64,000 nucleotides of DNA, taken from the NCBI RefSeq assembly GCF_016808095.1, contig NC_068970.1, forward strand, positions 48,953,630-49,017,629, written 5' to 3'. The position numbers and the translations under genes were made by a program. Source of the DNA: Vigna angularis. Lineage: Eukaryota > Streptophyta > Magnoliopsida > Fabales > Fabaceae. Below the pieces are notes generated by a model. It was given only the letters and a program-made list of their open reading frames with translations. It was not told where the DNA came from and did not search any database. Shown here in pieces: positions 49,101-57,902 of this stretch (within the stretch, counting starts at the first letter, position 1; the number at the start of each line of letters is the position of its first letter).

Positions 49101-52100
49101 TTGAAGCAATCACCTCGAGCTTGGTATGGTAAATTTAGTCGGGTTGTGCAGAATTTTGGATTGAAACGATGTGAGGCGGATCATTCAGTATTTTATGGTC
49201 TCTCTTCTCCTAATAAATGTGTTTATCTTATGGTTTATGTTGATGATATTGTCATTACAGGAAATGACGTCACTAGAATTGCTCAATTAAAGAATCATTT
49301 GTTCAACCACTTTCAGACCAAAGATCTGGGTCGGCTAAAATATTTCCTTGGTATTGAAGTGGCACAATCAAAGGAAGGTGTCATCATTTCACAAAGAAAA
49401 TATGCTCTTGATATTTTGGAGGAAACAGGCCTGACAAATTGCAAGCCCATTGATAGTCCTATGGACTCAAATCAAAAGTTAATGAAAGACCAAGGTGAAC
49501 TTTTCTCAGACCCAGAGAGATATAGAAGGCTAGTTGGAAAACTCATCTATCTTACCATAGCAAGACCTGATCTTTCTTATCCGGTGGGAGTTGAGTTAAT
49601 TTATGCAAAATCCACATGTTGATGATCATTGGAATGTAGTGATTCGCATTCTCAGATATGTAAAAGGGAACCCAAGACAAAGATTGTTGTATGAGGGCAA
49701 GGGAAACACTTGAGTTGAAGGATATTGTGATGCAGAATGGGCTGGTTGTCCAATTGACAGAAGATCTACCAGAGGATATTGTGTTTTACTTGGAGGGAAC
49801 CTTGTATCTTGGAAAAGTAAGAAACAAAGTGTTGTTGCTCGATCTAGTGCTGAAGCTGAGTATCGATCTATGGCTCTAACTACATGTGAGCTTGTGTGGA
49901 TTAGACAACTCCTTGAAGAGTTGAAATTTTGTGAAAATAAGCTGATGAAGTTGGATATTGTGTTTTACTTGGAGGGAACCTTGTATCCTGGAAAAGTAAG
50001 AAATAAAGTGTTGTTGCTCGATCTAGTGCTGAAGTTGAGTATCGATCTATGGCTCTAACTACATGTGAGCTTGTGTGGATTAGACAACTCCTTCAAGAGT
50101 TGAAATTTTGTGAAAATAAGCTGATGTGGCAATCAAGCCACCCTTCACATTGCCTCCAACCCAGTGTTTCATGAAAGAACAAACACATAGAGATTGATTG
50201 TCATTTTATTAGATAGAAGTTGTTGTCAAAGGATCTTGTTACTGAGTTTGTCAACTCTAATGAACAACTCGCAAACATTCTGACCAAATCTCTAAGGGGA
50301 CCTAGAATTGAATTTATATGTTCCAAACTTGTTGCATATGATCTATATGCTCCAGCTTTAGGGAGAGTGTGGAAATATAATGTCTTTATTATTATTAATA
50401 TTTATGTTAGGGTTTTGTTAGGGGCTTCCCGTCCTTTTACTTTTTAGAACTACTATCTCCTATAAATACAATAGTAAGTTGTATCAGATTTACTAAGTGA
50501 AAAATAAGACTTTTCAGCTTCTCTAACTCTCCAAGTGTAGTGTTAACACATATTTTTCTCAATACATGATAGGTTCCTAAACTTGAAACCTAATCAAGAA
50601 CTCCCTCACAGTCTCTCACACCCAGAAAACAGAGAGAAATATATGGTGAATTGTGTATTATTAACAGAAAAAATAGTGTGTGTATACAAGATCCAAAGGC
50701 ATAACCCTCTTCACAAGTCAATGGCCTGTTAACAAACAATGTACTCAAAAACTACCTTCTAACTATCCAAACAATCTATTTATACAATTCCTCTACCTTC
50801 TATCCTAATCCCATTTCCCATTATACCCTTATATCCCAAATACCCTATATCCTAACATTACACCCCCCTCAGAACAATCTTGTCCTCAAGGTTGGAACCG
50901 GAAAGCTCGATCTCATGGCTCCTCTTCATCAACCTGTTACCATATGAAGGGAACCCACTGGATGATGCCCTCTAATTCAGGTCTGGAGGCTTGGGTGGTG
51001 GCCATTTCTCCTCCAATGACTTCCATTCTTCCTCTTTCCTTCTTATCACCCCCGAATTCCACACCAAGGTCCACGGTTCTACTTCCTTTATTTTTAACAA
51101 AGCTTCTGGCTCCACCCACCTTCTAGCTAGTGTTGGATCCCCCTTGCTGAATACCTTCTTCCCTCTTTGATTGAACACCCTAGTCAATACCGTTCGGTTT
51201 CGTCCAATAATGGTCAACACCGTTCGGTTCCGTCCTATATTGGTCAACACCGTTCGGTTTCATTCTATAATGGCCGATACCGTTCGGTTTCTTCCTATAA
51301 TGTGGACCACCGTTCGGTTTCGTCTTTTAATGGTCAATACCGTTCGGTCCCCTATCGAACATTGCAACTTCATTGCTTTTGGATGAATAGGGCCTCCAGT
51401 CGAGAGAGTGGACAACTCCGTCTGCTTCAGGTCTAATTTTGTCTCGGACCGCTCGGCAACCTCACCTGGGATATTGCGCTCGACCTCGGACCGCTCGGCA
51501 ACACTTGATCTACCGTTTGGTTCCTTCCCGCTAACTTCAACCGTTCGGTCCGTGTTGGTTTTCTTCCTCTGCTCATCCCCCAAGCTCATCTGGTACGGTT
51601 GGGTATCCTCCATGGGTAAACCCCGATCCTCTACTAGGACCTTGCCTATGAAACTATGGCTGGCTCCTCGCATTCGTCCCCCAAATGACTCGTCTTCTGA
51701 CCCGCGACCCGCCAAAATCTTGAGGTCTTGTACAGACTCGTCCACCGTCCCTTTTTGTTTGGATGCCGCCAAACGCTCAATGATGGTTCCAAACCGTATC
51801 ACCAGGGCTTCCTTCAAACCATTCCAAGAACGATTCTTGGCTTTCTCCTTCCAGGCTCTGAACCAGTAACCCACGCTTCCCTCCATGCTAATGGCTGCCC
51901 GGCGCACCTTTTCTTCCTCCTTCACCCCCTGGGTCTCAAAAACTGTCTCCGCCCTAGCAATCCACCCCATTGCATCAAACCCTTCGAAAACAGGTAAATA
52001 TACTCTCCTCTCCCCGCTGGGTTGCACTTCATGGCGTTCATCCCCTCTCTCCCCTTCCTCTTCCTTTTGTCGGTCCCAATGTTGGTCGTCCTGGTTGTGG

Positions 52101-55100
52101 CCTCGACCACCCAACATCCTTATGATTTCTTGCAAATTTTGGCGTATTGTAGTATAATCTTGGCGTATTGCAACATAATCTTGGCATATTGCTACATAAT
52201 CTGATTGCAGCTCCCTTGTCTGCACCGTCATTCTATCAACCGCAATTTCTTTCACCCTCATCCGATTCTGGCGGCGTCTCGATCCGGCAGGTCGGACCAA
52301 TTGTTAGGTTCTTAAACTGGGAACCTAATCAAGAACTCCCTCACAATCTCTCACACCCAGAAAACAGAGAGAAATATATGGTGAATTGTGTATTATTAAT
52401 AGAAAAAATAGTGTGTGTATACAAGATCCAGAGGCATAACCCTCTTCACAGGTCAATGGCCTGTTAACAAACAATGTACTTAAAAACTACCTTCTAACTA
52501 TCCAAACAATCTATTTATACAATTCCTCTACCTTCTATCCTAATCCCATTTCCTATTATACCCTTATATCCCAAATACCCTATATCCTAACAATACATCT
52601 CTCAGGTCTCACACTATTAGCCTTGATGTGTGTATAATATGGTGGTAAGTGACCCTTTCAATGAATGAAGGATAGATTTTGGTACTATCTTAGACTTTGA
52701 GTTTAAACCTAAATCAAACCCTCAAAATTGGTTTGTGAGGTGACATTTGTGCCCCTCTTTTATATTTTATTTTAGCTATACCACTGGTGGATATGAGATC
52801 TCCAACAATTCTAAAATGTAAAAGTGGTATCTTTGGTTTAGACTTCTTTATTTTAGATATGGAGTACTTGCTTAGTGAACTTGGAAGCTATACTCAAGGT
52901 GGTCAGTTTAGAATGTCGATTGAAAATGTGGTAGTGGAAGGGTCCGACACCTGTAAAAGGTCTATCCCCTCACTTGATAAGACTTCCAATGATAGAATGA
53001 ACTGAAAACTAAGATGCATTGGAACTGTTAGAATCCTAAATGCTTACTGAAACAAAATTTTATCTAGAAAAACATCACTAGGTCTATTTTATTGATAACT
53101 CTTAAGAAAGGGGAATTTAACCCTAACTGAACTTCAGAAAATTGGTTTGAAATGTAAGGTTTGCATCTACTTACATGTTTTAATTCGACCATATCTCTAG
53201 TCGGTTTAGGATGTCTTATGTGAATTTGAATTTTCTTTTGTTTTTTCTTATATATATACATATATATATATATATGTGTGTGTGTGTGTATGTACACACA
53301 TATATATATTATAAATAGACCATATCTTTAGTCAATGTTGGATCTCCGGCACACCACCCCACACTAAGGACTAGACATCTAGAGTGTGATACTAGAGGGG
53401 AGCCTAATTGAAGGTAATATGGTAGGTCTAACAAACTTGATTATGTTAAGACTTTGAATGACTTTTATACCTTTTTAAAAAAAGTGAAATTTAAGCTTAA
53501 CTCAAATATAAAACTGACTTGCGAGGTGAGGTTTACACCCATCTATATACTATAATTTGGCTATATTACTAGCTTAAATGATCATACCAATTGCGAGGTG
53601 AGGATCTGCAACAATATTAATCATACCAATTACATTCTCATCATCTCTGCTTTTGTAATAATCAAATCCTTTAAAAAAAGGAAATAAAAATATGCTTAAA
53701 TGAATAGGGAGATTTTGAAGATATTTTTTCCTAATATTGTGGAAATATTGGGATTATTTTTATCCTAATAATATGCTATCTACAACATTATCCCTGCCTT
53801 TTGAAACCAATCTCTTGTTATTGTAATGTGGTGAATAAGCAATTTGCATTTTGGAATTGCTAAGGTACATATTATTTTGAACTGTTGATTAACATTGTTA
53901 CTGGATCTTGTTATAGGCTCGGAGGCAATGTTTGCAGATCTTTGCTATTTCCCTGTGCGGTCAGTTCAGGTAATGAATGCTGACTATGTTATAACTGACA
54001 GCTTATGTTTCCATTATTGTACTTTCTGTATCTTATAAGCTAATATCTGATGAGACCGATGGTGGTTTTTTTGTAGCTTACATTTGTATTTCTTGTTTTA
54101 CCGTGCCTACTGTTGGGATATTTGGGTCAAGCTGCATACCTTATGGAAAACCATGCTGATGCTGGCAATGCTTTCTATTCTTCTGTTCCAAGTAAGTTTA
54201 GTCTACTTGGTTTCTGTACTAGTGTTTATCAACATTTCCAGTGACATTTCTTTGCACTTTATAGAACCTTCATCTAAGACTATTTTGTGTCTGCAGGTGG
54301 GGCATTCTGGCCAACATTCCTCATTGCTAACATTGCTGCATTAATTGCAAGTCGGGCTATGACAACAGCCACATTTTCTTGTATAAAACAGTCTGCTGCA
54401 CTTGGTTGTTTCCCTCGTCTTAAAATAGTTCATACCTCTCGGAAATTTATGGGACAGATCTATATCCCTGTCATAAACTGGTTTCTCTTGACTGTTTCTT
54501 TGGTGTTTGTCTGTACTATATCCAGCCTTGATGAGATTGGAAATGCATATGGTAATGATTTTGTTTCAATTTCTCTATTTTTATTTCTAGATAATTTTGT
54601 CATTTTTGTCAGCGTATTCACATGACATGTCAAATTTTAAATCATGTTACTTTTTTTATGGGATCAATGCATATTGATACTGATTGGAAAGACATTGAGT
54701 TTCTCTCTTATAATCACACTTGGAAGAATAACAAAACTGGAGGTCGAGCCTTGACCAAATTTTCTTTAAGAAACCTTTAAAGCGTATAAAATAAAACCAT
54801 TATTTGTGCAGTTTTACAAGTACTGACTTTATTTTCAGAAAAAAATGACATTCTGTATAAATATAGATATAATTATCTTGCACTCACAGCATTTTTAAGA
54901 GGTGGTGGTTATCATTTTATTCCAAATGGATGTGGTCAAACAGGCAGGTTACCGGTTTTCAAGGTTAGGTCATGTCAAAAGCTTCAAAAAGGGCTTTACC
55001 CACACCAACTGATTTGGAATCAAACAAAAAAGATGTGGTGTTTGGTCCTAGTGGTCGAACTAACCTTCATTGGAAAGTGGCAGTCTACTTCAGAACAAGC

Positions 55101-56765
55101 TTTCACCTTACTTGTAAATTTGTAAAATGAATACATCAATAATAATTTGATTCTTACTGGAAGGAGGGAGTTAATCTTTCGTTGATTTTTATACACTGAA
55201 TTTACCTTTGTTATTATTTTACTATACTACATAAAATTATATAAAATACAAATTTGTTTTCAGCTTGTTCCTTTGTCTTCTTTCAGGCATTGCTGAGCTG
55301 GGTGTGATGATGATGACCACTATTTTAGTAACTCTTGTTATGCTTCTTATATGGCAGATTCACATCATTGTAGTGCTGATTTTTGCAGTAGTCTTCCTGG
55401 GATTGGAGTTGACTTTCTTTTCATCAGTTTTGTGGAGTGTAACAGATGGAAGTTGGATCATATTGGTCTTTGCAGTATTAATGTTTTTTATAATGTTTGT
55501 ATGGAATTATGGCAGCAAGCTCAAATATGAAACTGAAGTAAAGCAAAAACTGTCAATGGATTTGATGCGAGAATTAAGCTGTAATCTTGGGACAATACGA
55601 GCTCCTGGAATCGGTTTGCTCTATAATGAGTTGGTGAAAGGAATTCCAGGCATTTTTGGCCATTTTCTAACCACGCTTCCAGCTATACACTCTATGATTA
55701 TATTAGTGAGTATTAAATATGTTCCAGTTCCTATGGTTCCCCAAAGTGAAAGGTTTCTTTTTCGGCGAGTTTGTCAGAGAAGCTATCATATATTTCGCTG
55801 CATTGCCAGGTAATAAATAAGCTAAATATTTTACATTTTGGGATATTTGTGCGTTTTTCATCTGTATTGGATCAGTGAAAGTGTTATCTTTTAAAAAGCC
55901 AAATAGGTTGTGAAAAAGAAGTCCTACATACATGTTACTTTTGGAATTGTGCTATAGCTTTACTTGAAATCTCAAGGAAAATAGTCAATAATACAAGGAA
56001 AAGTCTCGATGATGTGATTGTTGGTAAAGTATTTAGTTCAGGACAATTGATAAGTTGCTAATTTGAGTTAATCAATGGTTGCTCTTTAGCCACTTTTCAA
56101 TAGTCATAAACAGGATTACTTTTTACTATATTTTTTGTATATTTTCCTGGAATATATACTTTAATTAAAGTTTCATTTTTCTCAATTCTATAAGCCGGAT
56201 CAGAACATTTTACATTTTCAACAGGTATGGTTACAAAGATGTTCGAAAAGAAAATCACCAGACTTTTGAGCAACTGTTGATGGAAAGCCTAGAGAAGTTT
56301 ATACGTCGTGAAGCTCAGGAGAGGTCACTCGAGAGTGATGGGGATGATGATTCTGATTCTGAGGATGAGTACTCTGGTTCTAGGGTTCTCATAGCTCCCA
56401 ATGGGAGTGTTTATTCTCTTGGCGTCCCTCTTCTGGCTGATTTTATTGATACAAACATACCCATACCCAATTTGGAAGCAAGCACATCTGAGGATGCAAA
56501 CCCTGAATCTCCTAAGCCCCCAGTGCTTGATGCTGAGCAGAGTCTTGAGAGAGAATTATCTTTTATACGCAAGGCTAAAGAATCTGGAGTGGTTTACCTT
56601 CTTGGTCATGGGGATATAAGGGCTAGGAAAGACTCATGGTTTATCAAGAAGCTAATTATAAATTATTTTTATTCTTTTCTGAGAAAGAACTGCCGGAGGG
56701 GGATCACAAATTTAAGTGTACCCCATTCACATTTGATGCAGGTTGGCATGACCTACATGGTTTAA
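37102..56765 (+). CDS. KUP7: KUP/HAK/KT potassium transporter, KUP7-like (ten coding exons)
   Basis: Coding exons are 37102-37365, 37489-37717, 37829-38077, 38284-38334, 38740-39000, 53917-53969, 54077-54191, 54297-54551, 55287-55809 and 56225-56765. All have GT-AG borders and phase is kept throughout, giving 846 residues. The acidic cytosolic N-terminus has [18 protein letters not shown], typical of the KUP5/KUP7 pair. About twelve membrane segments follow, starting with the family signature [13 protein letters not shown]. The long cytosolic C-terminus ends [17 protein letters not shown]. These carriers move K+ with H+ across plasma membrane or tonoplast. KUP7 in Arabidopsis acts in root K+ uptake and xylem loading. 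Residue 239 is Asn ([10 protein letters not shown]) where most members have Asp. Intron 5 is 14.9 kb of nested retroelements. Confidence 0.95.
39821..40118. repeat. Tandem duplication, 149-bp period, in the element G LTR
   Basis: TTTTAAAAGAGGAAATAAAA starts at 39821 and again at 39970, and GATTCAAGGG occurs at 39861 and 40010. The two units differ at only a few positions. Confidence 0.93.
40583..40956 (-). mobile_element. TRIM (miniature LTR retrotransposon), 374 bp, with CCATT target duplication
   Basis: Two 120-bp terminal repeats (40583-40702 and 40837-40956) start TGTTAAGAAG and end ACTTCCAACA. The 5-bp target duplication CCATT is perfect (40578-40582 and 40957-40961). The minus-strand orientation follows from a primer-binding site read as TGGTATCAAAG next to the right-hand repeat and a purine-rich GGCGTGAGGGGATTG next to the left-hand one. 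The interior of 134 bp has no coding capacity. The repeats differ at about 11 of 120 positions, so it is old. It interrupts the reverse transcriptase remnant of element G. Confidence 0.95.
42388..43812 (+). pseudogene. Element E leader and integrase remnant
   Basis: A leader with about six degenerate copies of a roughly 20-bp unit (GCTCCGCTGTCTGCAGTTT, 42480-42610) runs straight into integrase at about 42,757 ([19 protein letters not shown]). Gag, zinc knuckle, protease and the pre-integrase domain are missing compared with element D. Stops occur at 42841 and later. The catalytic region [10 protein letters not shown] and the [10 protein letters not shown] segment remain visible, with Glu replaced by Lys in the latter. 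Confidence 0.88.
43818..43972 (+). repeat. 5' LTR of element D
   Basis: 155 bp. CTTATAAATAGAAG near 43903 is a likely TATA box for the retroelement transcript. The leader that follows (43985-44250) is rich in CCGGCCACCGT repeats. Confidence 0.95.
44251..48360 (+). CDS. Copia gag-pol polyprotein of element D, 1369 aa, uninterrupted
   Basis: Domains in order: N-terminal gag (about residues 15-190, [17 protein letters not shown]); a Gly/Arg-rich linker; zinc knuckle [14 protein letters not shown] (237-250); aspartic protease with DSGAS (323-327); GAG-pre-integrase domain ([12 protein letters not shown]); integrase with catalytic Asp505, Asp567 and Glu603 (spacing 35) and NGIAERKN; reverse transcriptase with YVDD (1052-1055); and RNase H ([18 protein letters not shown]). 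It ends YNLYAPA. Length and order are those of a complete Ty1/copia polyprotein, and all catalytic residues I can check are present. The polyprotein would be cut by its own protease and drive copying and reinsertion of the element. It lies in sense orientation within an intron of the KUP gene. Confidence 0.97.
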   Translation: MASGNTLSFSGSPSITSEKLNGKNYLSWSAAVEMWFLGQGHYDHLERDGSHVPTEKVDQWKQADFQLCALLWQSVEPKLFVSLRAFKTCHSFWKKAQSIYANDIQRLYDTTNKLASLKMADHDMVSFMAEAQSAVEELRMFLEVDPLEDIKKKLDKFYMVLILRALHPDFDHLRDQLLTSHEVPSMETLTTRLLRVPVSQTQEAHELVEPSVMVATRGRGGRGTRGGGRGGRGGTQCTYCKRMGHTQENCYSLHGFPSKTANISKTETSTSKTETSTSMFSEDEYQEYLRLKSNSLAQPSQSPNTSTACVSQSMECQNSWVIDSGASDHISGNTSLFSSISFREKPHFITLANGSKTSSKGVGHVSLSPSLNLNSVLFVPNCPFNLISLSQLTKMLNCSITFDHKSFVIQERGSGRQIGEGYEAGGLYHFGSRPRVSCVAAPNPKVLHDRLGHPHLSKLKKMCPELSGLQTLECESCQLGKHVRSSFPKRSQSICNSSFSIIHSDIWGPSRISSFGFRYFVTFIDEYSRCTWVYLMKNRSELLAIFTSFLNEIKNQFGQVIKILRSDNAKEYFSSSFSAILSSHGILHQSTCPHTPQQNGIAERKNRHLVETARTLLLGAHIPVHHWGDAILTACYLINRMPSSSLDNKVPFSILFPNDPLFHTSPRVFGCVCFVHDMSPGLDKLSARALKCVFLGYSRLQKGYRCYSPETKKYYMSANVTFFEQTPYFSPSVQDVSILQQVLPIPMAESNSSTVSVIPSHDHNPSTPVSPHTEIIPHRAPMDSPPPQDNGESPTSDSSPSSPPPTPPGVNDSAWPIALRKGTRSTRNPHPIYNFLSYHRLSPSYFSLLSSVSSVVIPKNVKEALDHPGWRQAMIAEMQALDHSNTWELVPLPPGKKAVGCRWVYAVKVGPDGEIDRLKARLVAKGYTQVYGLDYCDTFSPVAKMTTIRLFFAMAAIRHWSLHQLDIKNAFLHGDLEEEVYMEQPPGFVAQGESGIVCKLHRSLYGLKQSPRAWFGKFSSIVQKFGLKRSEADHSVFYCHSSLGKCVYLIVYVDDIVITGNDAVGISQLKEYLCRHFQTKDLGSLKYFLGIEVAQSKDGVVISQRKYALDILQETGMIDCRPVDSPMDPNQKLRTEEGELFSDPERYRRLVGKLIYLTITRPDLSFAVGVVSQFMQAPCIDHWNALIRILRYVKKAPGQGLLYEDKGSIHVSGYCDADWAGSPIDRRSTTGYCVFLGGNIISWKSKKQNVVARSTAEAEYRAMASLTCELIWVKQFLQEVKFCDIHTMKMYCDNQAALHIASNPVFHERTKHIEIDCHFVREKLLTKEICTEFIGSNDQLADVLTKSLRGPRIEFICSKLGTYNLYAPA
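48368..48522 (+). repeat. 3' LTR of element D
   Basis: 155 bp, no difference from the 5' LTR found by eye. Followed by the target duplication ATGTT. Confidence 0.95.
48559..48710. mobile_element. Solo LTR, 152 bp, with GTGAC target duplication
   Basis: The block starts TGTGAGAAAT and ends CATCTAACA. It is flanked on both sides by GTGAC (48554-48558 and 48711-48715). Removing it restores the reverse transcriptase N-terminal coding line of element E (HPGW ... EIQALG). No internal region is present, so it is a solo LTR left by recombination of an unidentified small-LTR element. Confidence 0.9.
48716..50367 (+). pseudogene. Element E reverse transcriptase and RNase H remnant
   Basis: The reverse transcriptase is nearly complete (48,770-49,620), with [28 protein letters not shown] and [11 protein letters not shown]. 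It then shifts frame at about 49,600. RNase H is broken by frameshifts and by a 179-bp tandem duplication (49774-50131). The stop codon after YAPA has changed from TGA to TTA relative to element D, so the frame would run into the LTR. A GAR to CLV-type change (LETCLVAKG) is also visible. Confidence 0.9.
49774..50131. repeat. 179-bp tandem duplication inside element E RNase H
   Basis: GGATATTGTGTTTTACTTGG starts at 49774 and again at 49953. The units differ at a few positions (CTTGGAAAAG against CCTGGAAAAG). The duplicated segment covers the [13 protein letters not shown] and AEAEYRSMA region. Confidence 0.95.
51183..51350. repeat. Minisatellite of about 30 bp, six copies
   Basis: Each unit contains ACCGTTCGGTTTCGTC or a close variant followed by a TATAATGGTCAAC-like spacer, starting near 51188, 51219, 51249, 51279, 51309 and 51339. 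CCGTTCGG also recurs singly at about 51,540, which suggests that the array spread from a shorter motif. Confidence 0.9.
51260..52261 (-). CDS. Gag-like protein of element F with repeated C-terminal peptide
   Basis: An uninterrupted minus-strand frame of 333 residues from ATG 52261. An in-frame TTG extension upstream overlaps the primer-binding site and is not used. After a coiled-coil start ([23 protein letters not shown] repeats) comes a Ty3-type gag core: [38 protein letters not shown] and LVIRFG. It lacks a zinc knuckle. Near the end the peptide unit NRTV recurs (GRNRTV, RRNRTV), encoded by a 30-bp minisatellite. This frame stops at 51260 and the minisatellite continues past it in another frame. 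The protein is probably a capsid component. Function beyond that is unknown. Confidence 0.8.
   Translation of the reverse strand: MRVKEIAVDRMTVQTRELQSDYVAICQDYVAIRQDYTTIRQNLQEIIRMLGGRGHNQDDQHWDRQKEEEGERGDERHEVQPSGERRVYLPVFEGFDAMGWIARAETVFETQGVKEEEKVRRAAISMEGSVGYWFRAWKEKAKNRSWNGLKEALVIRFGTIIERLAASKQKGTVDESVQDLKILAGRGSEDESFGGRMRGASHSFIGKVLVEDRGLPMEDTQPYQMSLGDEQRKKTNTDRTVEVSGKEPNGRSSVAERSEVERNIPGEVAERSETKLDLKQTELSTLSTGGPIHPKAMKLQCSIGDRTVLTIKRRNRTVVHIIGRNRTVSAIIE
52685..53620. mobile_element. Decayed TRIM copies
   Basis: Remnants of the TRIM terminal repeat are recognisable at about 52,690-52,810 (AAATTGGTTTGTGAGGTGA ... ATCTCCAACA), 53,104-53,350 (interrupted by a TA/TG microsatellite) and 53,478-53,600. 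The last two enclose a stretch (53,354-53,470) with GACTAGACATCTAGAGTGTG that matches the TRIM interior, so they form one degraded element. No target duplications could be recovered. Confidence 0.7.
53250..53310. repeat. TA/TG compound microsatellite
   Basis: TATATATACATATATATATA, followed by (TG)n and ACACACATATATATATT, inside a decayed TRIM terminal repeat. Confidence 0.95.
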
Positions 56766-57902
56766 CCATCAATTTTCCGACCCCAAAATTTGACAGGTAA
56801 TTTGAAATTATAATTTGGTAGCAGTGAGTTGGTCTTGGAAAGGTCTCATTTTGCAGTTATAGTTGCATGATCGTAACTTTTTTGGGTCCTCAAATTGCTA
56901 TGTATCTTTCTAGCTCATAATCTGGATCCTGTTCCAATGTTTTTTATGGTTGTGAGCTTGGATTGTAGATATATGGAAATGACATAGCTATGAGCAAAAA
57001 ATAGAAAAGAAAAGAAAAAGAAGATAAATGTAGAATTGTCATTACAAAAAAGAAACTGTAGGCTGTTATGTACACATATCGTGGATGTGCCAAATTCCAC
57101 CTGAACACGAATTTTGTACTATCTAAAGACAGATTTCTGTAGTTTGCGTTAGCTATTTACCTGATCTCATCTTACAGGTCATTTTAGTGATTAGACTACA
57201 AGACATATGGCCCTTGAAGATTTTATCGTTGTGGATTTTTTAGTTTTTGATGAGAAAATAGATTATGGTAATAAAAAAACTGATAATACCTATTTTAAAA
57301 CAGATGTTAATTTTGATTTTTTTACACTGAGGGTTAATAGTTAATAGTTGGAAATTGAAAAAACTGAGGAACCAATACTTCATCCCAACTACGCATTTTG
57401 AAGTTTTATTTGAAACTATAGTTGTATTCTAAAAGGCATTCTAAAAGGCTTTCTGACTACACTTGGAGATTTTAAGATGCAGAAATATAAATTGATGTTA
57501 CTGCAGTCCCTTTCAAATCTTATTATAAACAACAAAAAGACCAAGGAACAAGGAATAATGAACCTGCCAAGTGGAAACTGCTATAGAGAAAAGCTTATGG
57601 TTGAAAGAGAAAGCTAGAGAGCTCATAAAGAGAGAAACTTATGAGAATCAAATAGAAGTACCACCCAGTAAAATGATTGGTGCAATTTATTCTTTTTCAT
57701 ATTACATAAATTGCTTTATTAGTTTTCGCCGTTTCCTGAAGGTGTGAATCTTTCAATTCATTGCATCCGAATTTTCCTGTAAACCGATTTCCTTTCATCC
57801 GAGGACGATCGCGCACCCATAAATCAAAGGTTAGCAGTATACACACCGAGCTGACGTCAGGAGAGTCCGCTGTTCTACTTTGTGCCTGCGTGTATCCAAC
57901 AT
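56766..57902. other. Region between the convergent KUP and copper-ATPase genes
   Basis: The two genes end tail-to-tail 1.1 kb apart. The region holds both 3' untranslated regions and AT-rich sequence. No other gene is seen. Confidence 0.6.

Larger units (their letters stand above)
42219..50536 (+). mobile_element. Element E: defective RE1-like copia, split by element D and a solo LTR
   Basis: The 169-bp LTRs (42219-42387 and 50368-50536) start TGTKGAAATATAATG and end YCAAGT. They differ at about six positions. The target duplication GTAGT is perfect (42214-42218 and 50537-50541). The primer-binding site TGGTATCAAGAG follows directly at 42388. Gag, protease and the start of integrase are deleted. 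Integrase, reverse transcriptase and RNase H remain in broken frames. Element D is inserted at 43818-48522. A second insertion is the solo LTR at 48559-48710. Confidence 0.93.
50567..52592 (-). mobile_element. Element F: gag-only LTR retrotransposon (TR-GAG-like), 2,026 bp
   Basis: Two 291-bp LTRs (50567-50857 and 52302-52592) differ at about 11 positions. On the element's own strand they start TGTTAGGATATAGGG and end CCTAACA. The target duplication ATACA is perfect (50562-50566 and 52593-52597). On the minus strand the primer-binding region TTGGTCCGACCTGCC follows the 5' LTR, and a purine tract CTGAGGGGGGTG precedes the 3' LTR. The interior of 1,444 bp encodes only a gag-like protein. There is no protease, reverse transcriptase or integrase. 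It must depend on enzymes from another element. Confidence 0.93.
39775..53790 (-). mobile_element. Element G: old minus-strand copia, host of the intron-5 insertions
   Basis: Read on the minus strand, pieces of integrase (about 50,550, then 41,950-42,210: VFGCVVF), reverse transcriptase N-terminus (about 41,000-41,430: KDKKVVGC) and RNase H (about 40,060-40,580: [15 protein letters not shown]) appear in the right order, with many stops. LTR-like blocks with a shared AAAGRGGAAATAAAA motif lie at about 39,775-39,970 and 53,630-53,790. Borders are approximate. Gag was not found. The pol resembles the lineage of element C. Confidence 0.6.
39001..53916 (+). other. Intron 5 of the KUP gene, 14.9 kb, filled with retroelements
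   Basis: The donor follows ...LCATG (GTAAGC) and the acceptor (TTATAG) precedes SEAMFADL, so the reading frame passes cleanly. The first roughly 770 bp and last roughly 120 bp seem to be original intron. Everything between is an old minus-strand copia (G) with later insertions: a TRIM, element E containing element D and a solo LTR, element F, and decayed TRIM copies. All other introns of the gene are 0.1-0.75 kb. Confidence 0.93.
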
